Assembly: GCA_048262715.1 (NCBI GenBank)
Contig: JBLXEV010000009.1
Span: forward strand, 138,030-202,029
Source of the DNA: Albirhodobacter sp048262715
GTDB taxonomy: Bacteria > Pseudomonadota > Alphaproteobacteria > Rhodobacterales > Rhodobacteraceae
Length of the DNA stretch: 64,000 nucleotides
Reading direction: 5' to 3'
Part shown: positions 17,713-24,731 of the stretch, piece after piece
Layout of the letters: the number at the start of each line of letters is the position of its first letter
Position numbering within the stretch: position 1 is the stretch's first letter
Program-made: the position numbers and the translations under genes
The notes under the pieces: model-generated
Seen by the model: only the letters and a program-made list of their open reading frames with translations
Databases searched by the model: none
Told to the model about the DNA's origin: nothing

Positions 17713-18379
17713 TTTGACCGACGAGATCCCGCAAACCGGCAGCGACCGGAGCGCCAAGCCGCGCGAGAAAACCCTGTTCGAGGCCCCGCCAATTGCCGAA
17801 CAAGAGCGGATGGTCGAAGCGATTCTGTTTGCCTCATCCGAGCCTGTGAAACTGGCAGAGCTGGCAGAGCGCATGCCGCATGGCTGCGATCCGGCGGAGG
17901 CAATTGCTTACCTTCGGCGGCGCTATGAGGGGCGCGGCGTAACCCTTGTGCGGATCGGGGATGCTTGGGCGCTGCGCACCGCGCCTGATCTCGGGTTTTT
18001 GATGCATAAGGAAGTGCAGGAAGAGCGTAAGCTGTCGCGGGCGGCGATTGAGACTTTGGCGATCATCGCCTACCATCAGCCGGTTACCCGCGCCGAGATC
18101 GAGGAAATTCGCGGCGTGGCGGTTTCGCGCGGGACGATTGACCAGCTCTTGGAAATGGGCTGGATCCGTTTCGGTCGCCGCCGGATGACACCGGGACGCC
18201 CCACGACCTTCGTCGTGACGCCGCATTTCCTTGATCATTTCGGGCTGGAAAGCGCCCGCGATCTTCCGGGGCTGAAAGAACTGCGCCAAGCGGGGCTGCT
18301 CGATAGCCGCCCGATGCCAGGTGAAGAGGATGAAACGCCGGAAGACATCGGCCAGACCGATCTCTTTGAGGAGGATTGA
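17705..18379 (+). CDS. scpB: Segregation and condensation protein B
   Basis: Winged-helix partner of ScpA in the SMC complex, 224 residues. The conserved run VEAILFASSEPVKLAELAER and ETLAIIAYHQPVTRAEIEEI, then GRRRMTPGRPTTFVVTPHFL, define the family. The chosen ATG at 17705 lies inside the scpA end; a longer frame starting at 17666 adds 13 unrelated residues. An acidic tail of about 30 residues ends the protein. Confidence 0.95.
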   Translation: MSDLTDEIPQTGSDRSAKPREKTLFEAPPIAEQERMVEAILFASSEPVKLAELAERMPHGCDPAEAIAYLRRRYEGRGVTLVRIGDAWALRTAPDLGFLMHKEVQEERKLSRAAIETLAIIAYHQPVTRAEIEEIRGVAVSRGTIDQLLEMGWIRFGRRRMTPGRPTTFVVTPHFLDHFGLESARDLPGLKELRQAGLLDSRPMPGEEDETPEDIGQTDLFEED

Positions 18380-18380
18380 G

Positions 18381-18605
18381 ATGAATTTGAACAGGCTGAT
18401 CAATATGGCGATCAATATCGTCATGCGCAAACTGCTCAATTTCGGCATCAACAAAGGCATGGGCGCGATGTCGAAGCGCGGCAATCGCAGCGCGGGTGCC
18501 GCAGCGGATCGCCCGATGACGCCGCAGGAACAGCGCATGGCGCAGGATGCAAAGGAAGCCGCCAAGCGCGCCCGCAAAGCGGCGAATATCGCGCGCCGGT
18601 TCTAA
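18381..18605 (+). CDS. Small basic hypothetical protein downstream of scpB
   Basis: 74-residue protein I cannot assign to a family. It begins one base after the scpB stop with a GAGG ribosome binding site inside the scpB end. Residues 1-30 (MNLNRLINMAINIVMRKLLN...) could form an amphipathic or weakly hydrophobic helix. The rest is strongly basic and helix-prone (AKEAAKRARKAANIARRF). Tight coupling suggests it is co-produced with ScpAB. A nucleoid- or membrane-associated role is possible but unproven. Confidence 0.75.
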   Translation: MNLNRLINMAINIVMRKLLNFGINKGMGAMSKRGNRSAGAAADRPMTPQEQRMAQDAKEAAKRARKAANIARRF

Positions 18606-18614
18606 TCGGTAAAA

Positions 18615-18748
18615 CGGGGGCTTTGCGCCCCCACGCCGCTTGGCAAAGCCAAGCAGCTCCCCCGCAGGATATTTAAGGCAACCAGAGCTGCAATTCTGGT
18701 TGCCTTAAATATCCCGGGGAGACTGCGCAGCAGGCGGGGCAGAGCCCC
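18615..18748. repeat. Intergenic hairpin repeat, head-to-head pair (copies 2 and 3)
   Basis: Two copies of the recurrent element point away from a shared centre. Their AAATATCC cores form a perfect 20-base inverted repeat (18667-18686 and 18695-18714) around an eight-base loop. The left copy reads leftward through the stem GCTTGGC..GCCAAGC (18638-18654) and GGGGGC..GCCCCC near 18616-18632. The right copy reads rightward to GGGGC-AGA-GCCCC near 18736-18748. It separates the convergent scpB operon and dcd and probably ends transcription from both sides. Confidence 0.8.
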
Positions 18749-18754
18749 TCTTTC

Positions 18755-19834
18755 TTACCCCGCTTTGAAATGTTTCGAGAGTTTCAGCCCTTGGCCTTGG
18801 TAATTCGAGGCAATCCCAGCGCCGTAGAGCGTGTGCGGGCGTGTCGCCATGCGTTCATAGACCAGCCGCCCGACAACTTGCCCGTGTTCCAGCACGAAGG
18901 GGGCCTCGTGGCAGCGCACTTCCAGCACCCCGCGCGAGCCGATGCCACCCGCCGCCCCATGCCCGAATCCGGGATCGAAGAAGCCCGCGTAATGCACGCG
19001 GAACTCGCCGACCATCGCGAGGAAGGGGGCCATTTCGGCGGCGCAATCGGGCGGGATGGTGACGGATTCGCGCGACACGAGGATGTAGAACGCGCCCGGA
19101 TCGAGGATGATTCTGCCGTCGCGGGTGCGGATTTCTTCCCAGAATTCGGAGGCCGGGTAATGGCCGATCCGGTCGAGATCGATCACGCCGGTATGGGGTT
19201 TGGCGCGGTATCCGACGAGATCGCCCGCCTCGGGGAGCAGATCGACGGAGAAGCCCAGCCCGTGGTCGATCACCGCCTCGCCGGAGACCAGCGGCTCCGC
19301 GGCGTGGAGGGCTTTGAGCTCGGCATCCGTCAGCACCGCTTGGCCTTTACGGAAGCGAATCTGGTTGAGGCGCATGCCGGGGCGGACCAGCACCGAGAAG
19401 CTGCGCGGGCAGATCTCGGCATAGAGCGGGCCTGCGTAACCCTCGCCGATCCGGTCGAATTCGGTGCCCTCATTGGTGATCACGCGGGTCAGCAGATCGA
19501 GGCGGCCCGTCGAGCTTTTCGCATTGGCGACGGCAGTGATTCCCGCAGGCAGCGACAGCCCTTCCATCAGCGGCACGAGATAGACCGCGCCTTTTTCCAG
19601 GACGGCCCCCTTGCTGAGATCCATCCGGTGCATCTCGAATTCTTCAAGGCGGCTTTCCACCCGCCGCCCTTTGCCGGCGAGGAACGAGGCGCGCACGCGG
19701 TAGGCGACTTGTCCGAGCCGCAGATCAAGGCTGGCGGGCTGGATCTGCCCTTCGGCCACGGGCTGCGTCACGGTAATCTCGCCGCGCGCCAGCAGGGCGG
19801 AAATCTCGGTATCGGAAAGGACGCCGGTGGTCAT
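18755..19834 (-). CDS. dcd: 2'-deoxycytidine 5'-triphosphate deaminase, long form
   Basis: Deaminates dCTP to dUTP for thymidylate synthesis. At 359 residues it is about twice the size of E. coli Dcd and contains two dUTPase-like halves: the first has GQIQPASLDLRLGQVAYRVR and AKSSTGRLDLL, the second has LDPGAFYILVSRESVTIPPD and GFFDPGFGHG. This long form is common in alphaproteobacteria. The start is placed at MTTGVLSD with an AGGAG upstream; a longer frame would run into the tRNA terminator hairpin. It lies downstream of tRNA-Pro on the same strand. Confidence 0.92.
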   Translation of the reverse strand: MTTGVLSDTEISALLARGEITVTQPVAEGQIQPASLDLRLGQVAYRVRASFLAGKGRRVESRLEEFEMHRMDLSKGAVLEKGAVYLVPLMEGLSLPAGITAVANAKSSTGRLDLLTRVITNEGTEFDRIGEGYAGPLYAEICPRSFSVLVRPGMRLNQIRFRKGQAVLTDAELKALHAAEPLVSGEAVIDHGLGFSVDLLPEAGDLVGYRAKPHTGVIDLDRIGHYPASEFWEEIRTRDGRIILDPGAFYILVSRESVTIPPDCAAEMAPFLAMVGEFRVHYAGFFDPGFGHGAAGGIGSRGVLEVRCHEAPFVLEHGQVVGRLVYERMATRPHTLYGAGIASNYQGQGLKLSKHFKAG

Positions 19835-19893
19835 CGCGGTGCTGCTCCTGTGGATGAGGGGCAGCGGAACGGGGATGCTGCGCCAGAAATACC

Positions 19894-19923
19894 AACGCCC
19901 ACCCTGCAAGCAGGATGGGCGTT
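19894..19923 (-). terminator. Hairpin terminator after tRNA-Pro
   Basis: A 14-base arm AACGCCCACCCTGC (19894) pairs with GCAGGATGGGCGTT (19910-19923) with one G-T wobble. On the minus strand it begins 8 bases after the tRNA 3' end and is followed by GGTATTTC, a modest T tract. Confidence 0.6.
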
Positions 19924-19930
19924 TGTCGGT

Positions 19931-20008
19931 TGGTCGGGCCGGCGAGATTCGAACTCGCGACCTTCCGTCCCCCAGACGGACGCGCTAACCAGGCTGCGCC
20001 ACGGCCCG
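19931..20008 (-). tRNA. tRNA-Pro (anticodon GGG)
   Basis: Read on the minus strand, the acceptor arms CGGGCCG and CGGCCCG pair perfectly and the gene ends in encoded CCA. The anticodon stem TCCGT / ACGGA holds the loop CTGGGGG, giving anticodon GGG, which reads CCC and CCU. The T arm is GCGAG-TTCGAAT-CTCGC. 78 nucleotides including CCA. It lies between merR and dcd on the same strand. Confidence 0.97.
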
Positions 20009-20109
20009 ACGAGGGGCATATAGAGGCAAGCGGGGGCAGGGTGCAAGCGGCAAAACGCATCTTTTGAATGGTTTGTCATCACTGCCGCCTTAGAGCCTTT
20101 GCACGTGGG

Positions 20110-21486
20110 TTATGCGCCGTGGGGGGCAGGGCCCTGCGCGGCTTGAGTTGCGGGGCGGGTTTGCAGATTCTCGCGCAATGCGGTCGCACGCGCGAGCAGT
20201 TCGCGGGCCAAAGCGCGCCCTGAGTCGGTGCAAGACGACGGCGGCACATGGCGGAGCGCCTTCGCGACACTGCCAATATTGGGCATCTGTGCGATTGGCG
20301 CGAGAGTGTCCCCTGCGGCTGATTCGGCATGAGGCGCGTCGGGGGCGCTCTCTGGCAGCACTGCAGCCGTTGTATCGCCGACAGTGGCCTCCCCATGCGC
20401 CGCTACCGCGCTGGCCAGTTGTGGCGGAGGGGCGGGCGACTCACTTACCGTGCTGTGCGCGGCAGCATCAATATCGTCCTGCGCGCCGTCATCCCGTGTG
20501 TCGATGAAGTCGCCATCATCGTCGTCTTGGGGCGCATCTGTTGGGACGGGTGTTCCGAACAAATCCATCTGCGCCGCGCGGGCGCGGTCTTGGGCGGCTT
20601 GTTCGATGGCGTTGGGCGGGAAGCTGATCACCTCGGCCACAATCGGCTCATCCTGCGCGTCGATGATCATCGGCGCTTCGTCATATTCCTGAACCGGATC
20701 GGCGTAGCGAGGCTCGCTGGGCGCATCTGCGGCGGGGGGATTGGCGGGGGGATCGGAGAGAGGCCGATCTTGCGCCTCGCTTGGCGCAGAAAATTCTGCC
20801 GCCTCGACCTCGGACCAGACGTTCGGCGTCATATGGGGCTGCTGCACCACGTTCGATATCGCCGCGTCCGGGAGATCGGGCGCGGGCATATCGGGCGTGG
20901 ACCGCTCGATCACTTGCCTCGCGTCTGGGGCCAATGCTTGCGGCATATCGGCGGGGGCGGCGGCCTCAACCGCCTCCTTGCGTGCGGCAGGGGCGAGCGG
21001 GGTCACCGTTGCGCTCGGCAGCTCCGTGTCCGGCGCTTGGGCGACGGGCGTATCGGCGTTCAGCGCCTCAACCGTTGTCGGCGCGATGCGGGCGGGGGGC
21101 AGGGCGGAGGGCGAGATGTCCTCAAGCTCTGCCGCCATCGCCTCGTCACTCTCAATCGCCAGACCCGTCTCGGGATCGGTGGTCGCCTGTCGTGCTGCGG
21201 AAGTCGTGCGCTCGTCGCTATCGGCCATTGCGGCGACATGGCGCGGCCCGAGATCCTTGAGCAGCTTTTGCACGCCGCGGATCGTCAGCCCATCCTCATG
21301 CAGCAAGGCCTTGATCCCGCCCAGCAAAGCGACATCGGCGGGGCGGTAATACCGCCGCCCGCCCGCGCGCTTCACGGGTTTGACTTGTGGGAAGCGACTC
21401 TCCCAGAACCGCAGCACATGTGCGGGCGTGTCGAGAAGCTCCGCGACCTCGGAGATGGTGCGGAAGGCATCGGCAGATTTGGTCAT
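20110..21486 (-). CDS. MerR-family transcriptional regulator with long acidic C-terminal region
   Basis: 458 residues. The first 70 (RTISEVAELLDTPAHVLRFWE through GLTIRGVQKLLKDLG) are a MerR winged-helix DNA-binding domain. The rest is Ala/Pro/Asp/Glu-rich and predicted disordered, apart from a final conserved-looking patch (SSCTDSGRALARELLARATAL). There is no effector-binding domain or metal-binding cysteine cluster, so a metal sensor is unlikely. It starts 5 bases after ihfA and is surely co-transcribed with it. Target genes are unknown. Confidence 0.88.
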   Translation of the reverse strand: MTKSADAFRTISEVAELLDTPAHVLRFWESRFPQVKPVKRAGGRRYYRPADVALLGGIKALLHEDGLTIRGVQKLLKDLGPRHVAAMADSDERTTSAARQATTDPETGLAIESDEAMAAELEDISPSALPPARIAPTTVEALNADTPVAQAPDTELPSATVTPLAPAARKEAVEAAAPADMPQALAPDARQVIERSTPDMPAPDLPDAAISNVVQQPHMTPNVWSEVEAAEFSAPSEAQDRPLSDPPANPPAADAPSEPRYADPVQEYDEAPMIIDAQDEPIVAEVISFPPNAIEQAAQDRARAAQMDLFGTPVPTDAPQDDDDGDFIDTRDDGAQDDIDAAAHSTVSESPAPPPQLASAVAAHGEATVGDTTAAVLPESAPDAPHAESAAGDTLAPIAQMPNIGSVAKALRHVPPSSCTDSGRALARELLARATALRENLQTRPATQAAQGPAPHGA

Positions 21487-21491
21487 AAGCT

Positions 21492-21791
21492 TTAAGCGTT
21501 GCCGGAGGCGACGCGCTCTTTCATGAGATGCGAAGGCCGGAACGAGAGCACACGGCGCGGTGAGATCGGCACTTCTTCGCCGGTCTTCGGGTTGCGGCCC
21601 ATGCGTGAGGCTTTCTCGCGCACGGAGAAGGTGCCGAAGGACGAGATCTTGACTGTCTCGCCACGCACCAGCGCATCCGACATATGTTGGAGCACGCTTT
21701 CCACGAGTTGCGCGGATTCGTTACGCGATAGGCCAACCTCACGGAAGACAGCTTCCGACAGATCCATACGCGTCAATGTTTTATCACTCAT
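21492..21791 (-). CDS. ihfA: Integration host factor subunit alpha
   Basis: 99-residue DNA-bending HU/IHF-fold protein. It starts MSDKTLTRMDLSEAVF and contains the DNA-intercalating arm RMGRNPKTGEEVPISPRRVL with the conserved proline. The longer frame upstream covers the promoter region and lacks similarity. The ATG at 21791 has a GGGGG ribosome binding site. It is first in the ihfA-merR pair. A consensus IHF site lies 58 bases upstream, suggesting autoregulation. Confidence 0.96.
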   Translation of the reverse strand: MSDKTLTRMDLSEAVFREVGLSRNESAQLVESVLQHMSDALVRGETVKISSFGTFSVREKASRMGRNPKTGEEVPISPRRVLSFRPSHLMKERVASGNA

Positions 21792-21848
21792 GCTATCCCC
21801 CCGGATATGATGTGGGGGCAGGATGGCGGGAACGCGCTTCCAAGTCAA

Positions 21849-21861
21849 TATCAATGACTTG
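21849..21861 (+). promoter_or_regulatory. Consensus IHF-binding site upstream of ihfA
   Basis: TATCAATGACTTG matches all fixed positions of the IHF core WATCAANNNNTTR. It lies in the 112-base gap between ihfA and olsB, 58 bases upstream of the ihfA start. The same bases form part of a seven-base-pair inverted repeat CAAGTCA / TGACTTG (21841-21861). Autoregulation of ihfA is known in E. coli; here it is inferred. Confidence 0.5.
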
Positions 21862-21903
21862 CGTTGTGAAGTTACCGTAGCGCCGCAAAGTTCGGCCTGC
21901 AGA

Positions 21904-22725
21904 TCAACCCGCGACCATCCGCAAGGCGCGGGCGCGGCCCTCGGGAATCGCGCGGATCTCAAGGCCGGTGAAGACATGCAGCGTGTCGAGATCGAAATCG
22001 AGCACTGCGTGATCGGACACCCATCCGCCCATCATCAGATAGGTTTTGAGCAGCGGCGGCATCGAGAGTGCGGCGCGTTTGCGATCGGGCGTATGGCCCG
22101 CCAGCATCCGCGCATAGCGCAGCACTTTGGGCGCTTTGATCTTGGGCAACCAGCGGCGCGGCGCGAGATGGCGGGCGGAGAGGGTGGCCAACGCATCGCG
22201 GTAGCCTTCCCACTCGGTGCCGGTAAACGAGGTGCAGCCGAACAGCATCTCGATCTTTTCGTCATCGACCATCCGTGTCATCGCGCCCCAAGCCACGCGC
22301 AATATATCGGCATCGCGCCAAGCTGGATGGATGCAAAAGCGGCCCATCTCCAACATCCGCCCGTCAAATGCGCGCAGTTTGGAAAGCTCGTAGAATTGCG
22401 CGGAATAGCTGGTGCCAATCTCGGCGCCGCTCTCAAAAATCATCGCGCGGAAGCAGCAGACCAGTTGGCCGGTCTCGGCTTCCTCAACAAGGATGTGGCG
22501 GCACATGTCATCGAAGTGATCCGCATCGACGCCATTCTGCGGGGCGGTCTCCGAGCGTTTGCCGACAAAGGCGAGATAGCGGAGCTGCTGCGCGCGGGCG
22601 ATATCCTCGGCGCTGCTGGCGGGGCGGGCGAGATAGCGCCCCCGTTTGAGTGGCGCGGCGTGTGCGGCACCGGAAGCCGCGGGCACAGAGAATGCGGTGG
22701 CGCGGTTGATCGGGCTCTGGTCCAT
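21904..22725 (-). CDS. olsB: Ornithine lipid synthase-type N-acyltransferase (OlsB-like, GNAT fold)
   Basis: 273 residues of the OlsB/hemolysin-like GNAT family, which transfers a 3-hydroxyacyl chain from acyl carrier protein to ornithine to form lyso-ornithine lipid. Recognisable parts are RYLARPASSAEDIARAQQLR, RAFDGRMLEMGRFCIHPAWR and LFGCTSFTGTEW. The ATG at 22725 has a GAGGAG site; the frame extends further but without conservation. No olsA is adjacent. The specific acyl acceptor is inferred from family resemblance. Confidence 0.8.
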   Translation of the reverse strand: MDQSPINRATAFSVPAASGAAHAAPLKRGRYLARPASSAEDIARAQQLRYLAFVGKRSETAPQNGVDADHFDDMCRHILVEEAETGQLVCCFRAMIFESGAEIGTSYSAQFYELSKLRAFDGRMLEMGRFCIHPAWRDADILRVAWGAMTRMVDDEKIEMLFGCTSFTGTEWEGYRDALATLSARHLAPRRWLPKIKAPKVLRYARMLAGHTPDRKRAALSMPPLLKTYLMMGGWVSDHAVLDFDLDTLHVFTGLEIRAIPEGRARALRMVAG

Positions 22726-22910
22726 CACTGGCTCCTCGGTCTTAGACGTCTGCGCGTGTCGTTGGCGGCGATCCGGCCTCGCAGAATCACCCGCGCGATC
22801 ATCCGCGCGCTGTTGCTTGCCAGAGTGTCCGCTCACGCTATGACACGGGCGCGACAGTGAGAAGTAGGCTTTGTAAAACGCAGTATCGGCCAAAGCAGCG
22901 CGCGCGCATA

Positions 22911-22938
22911 AAAAAAGAGGCCAATGCGGCCTCTTTTT
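22911..22938 (-). terminator. Terminator after bamE
   Basis: An eleven-base arm AAAAAGAGGCC (22912-22922) pairs with GGCCTCTTTTT (22928-22938) around AATGC. Read on the minus strand it ends in a run of T and lies 36 bases past the bamE stop. Confidence 0.85.
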
Positions 22939-22973
22939 AGTGATTTTGTTGCAAGTGCACCTGCGGGGCTGGC

Positions 22974-23432
22974 TTACTCGAACTGGCTTGTGGTCACGCG
23001 GCCCAGCGAGCCAAGAAGCTGGCCGATCAAGCTCACGCCTTTAATGCCGCTATCGGTGACACGGCGCGACATCACGATCACTTCGCCATCTTGCAGGCCG
23101 AAGCGCTCGATATTGGCGACGCGGTCGGCGCTGTCGAAACTGATCGCCAGCACTTGGCGGTCGATCTCGACGGGGGCGCGCATCCCGTTGCGCTCCCAGC
23201 GCGAGCCGACGAAATACCAATCCGCGCCAGCGAGAACCCCTTGCGAGGATGGGCGGCCGATTTGCGCCGCCACCTCTTCACGAGTCGTTTTGCCAACCTC
23301 AATCGCGGCAAGCTCGGTATCATCGGGCACATACCCGTGGTTGGTATAGACAGGGCTACAAGCGGCGGTGAGCAACAGCGCACCCCCAACGAGGCCAAGC
23401 GCCATCCGCCGCAAAAGCGATCCAATCCTCAC
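22974..23432 (-). CDS. bamE: Outer membrane assembly lipoprotein BamE (SmpA/OmlA)
   Basis: About 152-residue lipoprotein of the Bam complex that inserts outer membrane beta-barrels. The signal sequence ends in the lipobox LLTAAC, and the BamE domain contains IEVGKTTREEVAAQIGRPSS and WYFVGSRWER. The GTG at 23432 is preferred because GAGGGGGCATCAG precedes it at good spacing; a GTG at 23462 would add ten residues. It is transcribed divergently from the DUF177 gene across a 270-base gap. Confidence 0.88.
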   Translation of the reverse strand: MRIGSLLRRMALGLVGGALLLTAACSPVYTNHGYVPDDTELAAIEVGKTTREEVAAQIGRPSSQGVLAGADWYFVGSRWERNGMRAPVEIDRQVLAISFDSADRVANIERFGLQDGEVIVMSRRVTDSGIKGVSLIGQLLGSLGRVTTSQFE

Positions 23433-23702
23433 CTGATGCCCCCTCTCGTCCGTTATGCTCACGTTACTTCCACCGACACGTCCACCGACACGTTTTAACC
23501 GATACGCTCTAAACGTCTACGATGTGCTCTTAACGTCGGGCACTTGTGTTGTGCCCGTGAGCCTTTTATCCCGATTACAACAGACAGGCGCGGCCCTCAA
23601 GGTCGCATTCGCCTTGATGCTGCCCTGCGAAGCCTCTTAGCCTTCGGTTTCGCGGCATTTTGCCTGAGGCCTGTCGCCCGCGCTCTATAAAGGAACTGCC
23701 CC
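23433..23702. promoter_or_regulatory. Divergent bamE / DUF177 promoter region
   Basis: No gene is seen in this 270-base gap. It holds a tandem direct repeat of TCCACCGACACG (23469-23480 and 23481-23492), the AT-richer stretch GTTTTAACCGATACG just after it, and a seven-base-pair hairpin CGGGCAC / GTGCCCG at 23537-23557. It must contain promoters for both flanking genes, but no confident -35/-10 pair could be picked. Confidence 0.4.
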
Positions 23703-24263
23703 ATGACTGATTTCATCGACCTGCCGCCGCCGTATTCCGAGCCCAAGCGCGTCTCCGAGCTGGCGACCCGCAAGCCGAACCGCTTTAAACTCTCGCTTGA
23801 TCAGGCGGTGCGGGCGCAGATCGCGGCATGGGCCGAGGTTGAGGAACTCAGAATGCTGAACTTCGAGGGCGAGATCATCGCGCGCGGTCGATCCGAGTGG
23901 GAGTTGACGGGCAAGCTGACGGCGCGGGTCAAACAAGCCTGCGTGATCACCGCAGAGCCCGTCGTGACGGATATCCGCGAAGAGGTCCGCCGCCGTTACC
24001 TTCAGGATCTGCCTGAGCCGACGGGGGATGAAGAGGAAATGCCCGAGGATGATACCGTCGAACGTTTGGAGTCGGTGATCGATCTGGGCCATGTCGCGCT
24101 GGAGGCTTTGGAGCTGGCGATTCCTCTCTATCCGCGCGCACCCGGGGCGGAGCTGGGCGCGGTTGAGGCGATCCCCGAGGGCGCAGCGCCTTTGGAAGAT
24201 GAAGTTATCAAGCCTTTTGCGGGGCTTGCGGACCTTTTGAAGGGGCAGGGGAAGAAGGAATAA
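23703..24263 (+). CDS. DUF177 / YceD-family protein
   Basis: 186 residues of the YceD family, found next to rpmF in most bacteria and linked to 23S rRNA accumulation. Recognisable parts are VRAQIAAWAEVEELRMLNFE, the KQACVITAEPV strand with its single cysteine, and the acidic C-terminal half ending in PFAGLADLLKGQGKKE. An AAGGAA site precedes the ATG. A GAGGGGCG / CGCCCCTC hairpin (24287-24309) without a T run lies downstream, and rpmF has its own likely promoter. Confidence 0.88.
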   Translation: MTDFIDLPPPYSEPKRVSELATRKPNRFKLSLDQAVRAQIAAWAEVEELRMLNFEGEIIARGRSEWELTGKLTARVKQACVITAEPVVTDIREEVRRRYLQDLPEPTGDEEEMPEDDTVERLESVIDLGHVALEALELAIPLYPRAPGAELGAVEAIPEGAAPLEDEVIKPFAGLADLLKGQGKKE

Positions 24264-24374
24264 ATTCAAGGGGTTGATTTTGCGAAGAGGGGCGTCTATC
24301 CCGCCCCTCATACCGATACCGTGCAAGCGGTGAGCGGTTCGCGCCGGAGCGTGGGAAATAGCAAAACAAAGGGC

Positions 24375-24402
24375 TTGCGCCTGTGCTAAATCCCAGTATG
24401 TT
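24375..24402 (+). promoter_or_regulatory. Candidate sigma-70 promoter for rpmF-plsX-fabH
   Basis: TTGCGC (24375-24380) and TATGTT (24397-24402) are 16 bases apart, about 108 bases upstream of the rpmF start. The match is moderate and was found by eye. Confidence 0.35.
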
Positions 24403-24509
24403 CCCGGCCTCATCAAAGTTTGGGTTCACACTCGGTTTTGCCTTTGGCGCCAGTGCTGCAACTCTAGGAAATTACGGGCAAGAAGCGCCCCCGAACCCGA
24501 GGTTGTGAC

Positions 24510-24716
24510 ATGGCTGTCCCCCAGAATAAAGTAACGCGTTCGCGCCGCAACATGCGCCGTTCACATGACTCGCTCGTTGCTGCGAATCCGGCTGAATGCC
24601 CGAGCTGCGGCGAGCTGAAGCGCCCGCACCACGTTTGTGGCGCTTGCGGTCACTACGATGACCGTGAAGTGGTAGCGAAAGCTGCTGAAGTCGATCTGGA
24701 CGACGACGCGGCGTAA
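24510..24716 (+). CDS. rpmF: 50S ribosomal protein L32
   Basis: 68-residue ribosomal protein beginning MAVPQNKVTRSRRNMRRSHD. Four cysteines in CPSC...CGAC form the zinc-binding site, so this is the zinc-containing form. A GAGG site lies before the ATG. It is followed 15 bases later by plsX in the classical rpmF-plsX-fabH arrangement that links ribosome and lipid synthesis. Confidence 0.98.
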   Translation: MAVPQNKVTRSRRNMRRSHDSLVAANPAECPSCGELKRPHHVCGACGHYDDREVVAKAAEVDLDDDAA

Positions 24717-24731
24717 GCCTGCGCGCCCGCC

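Noticed and set aside
20329..21495. 388-codon open frame on the plus strand
   Set aside because: Antisense to the MerR-type gene, which has a recognisable domain and a tight operon position.
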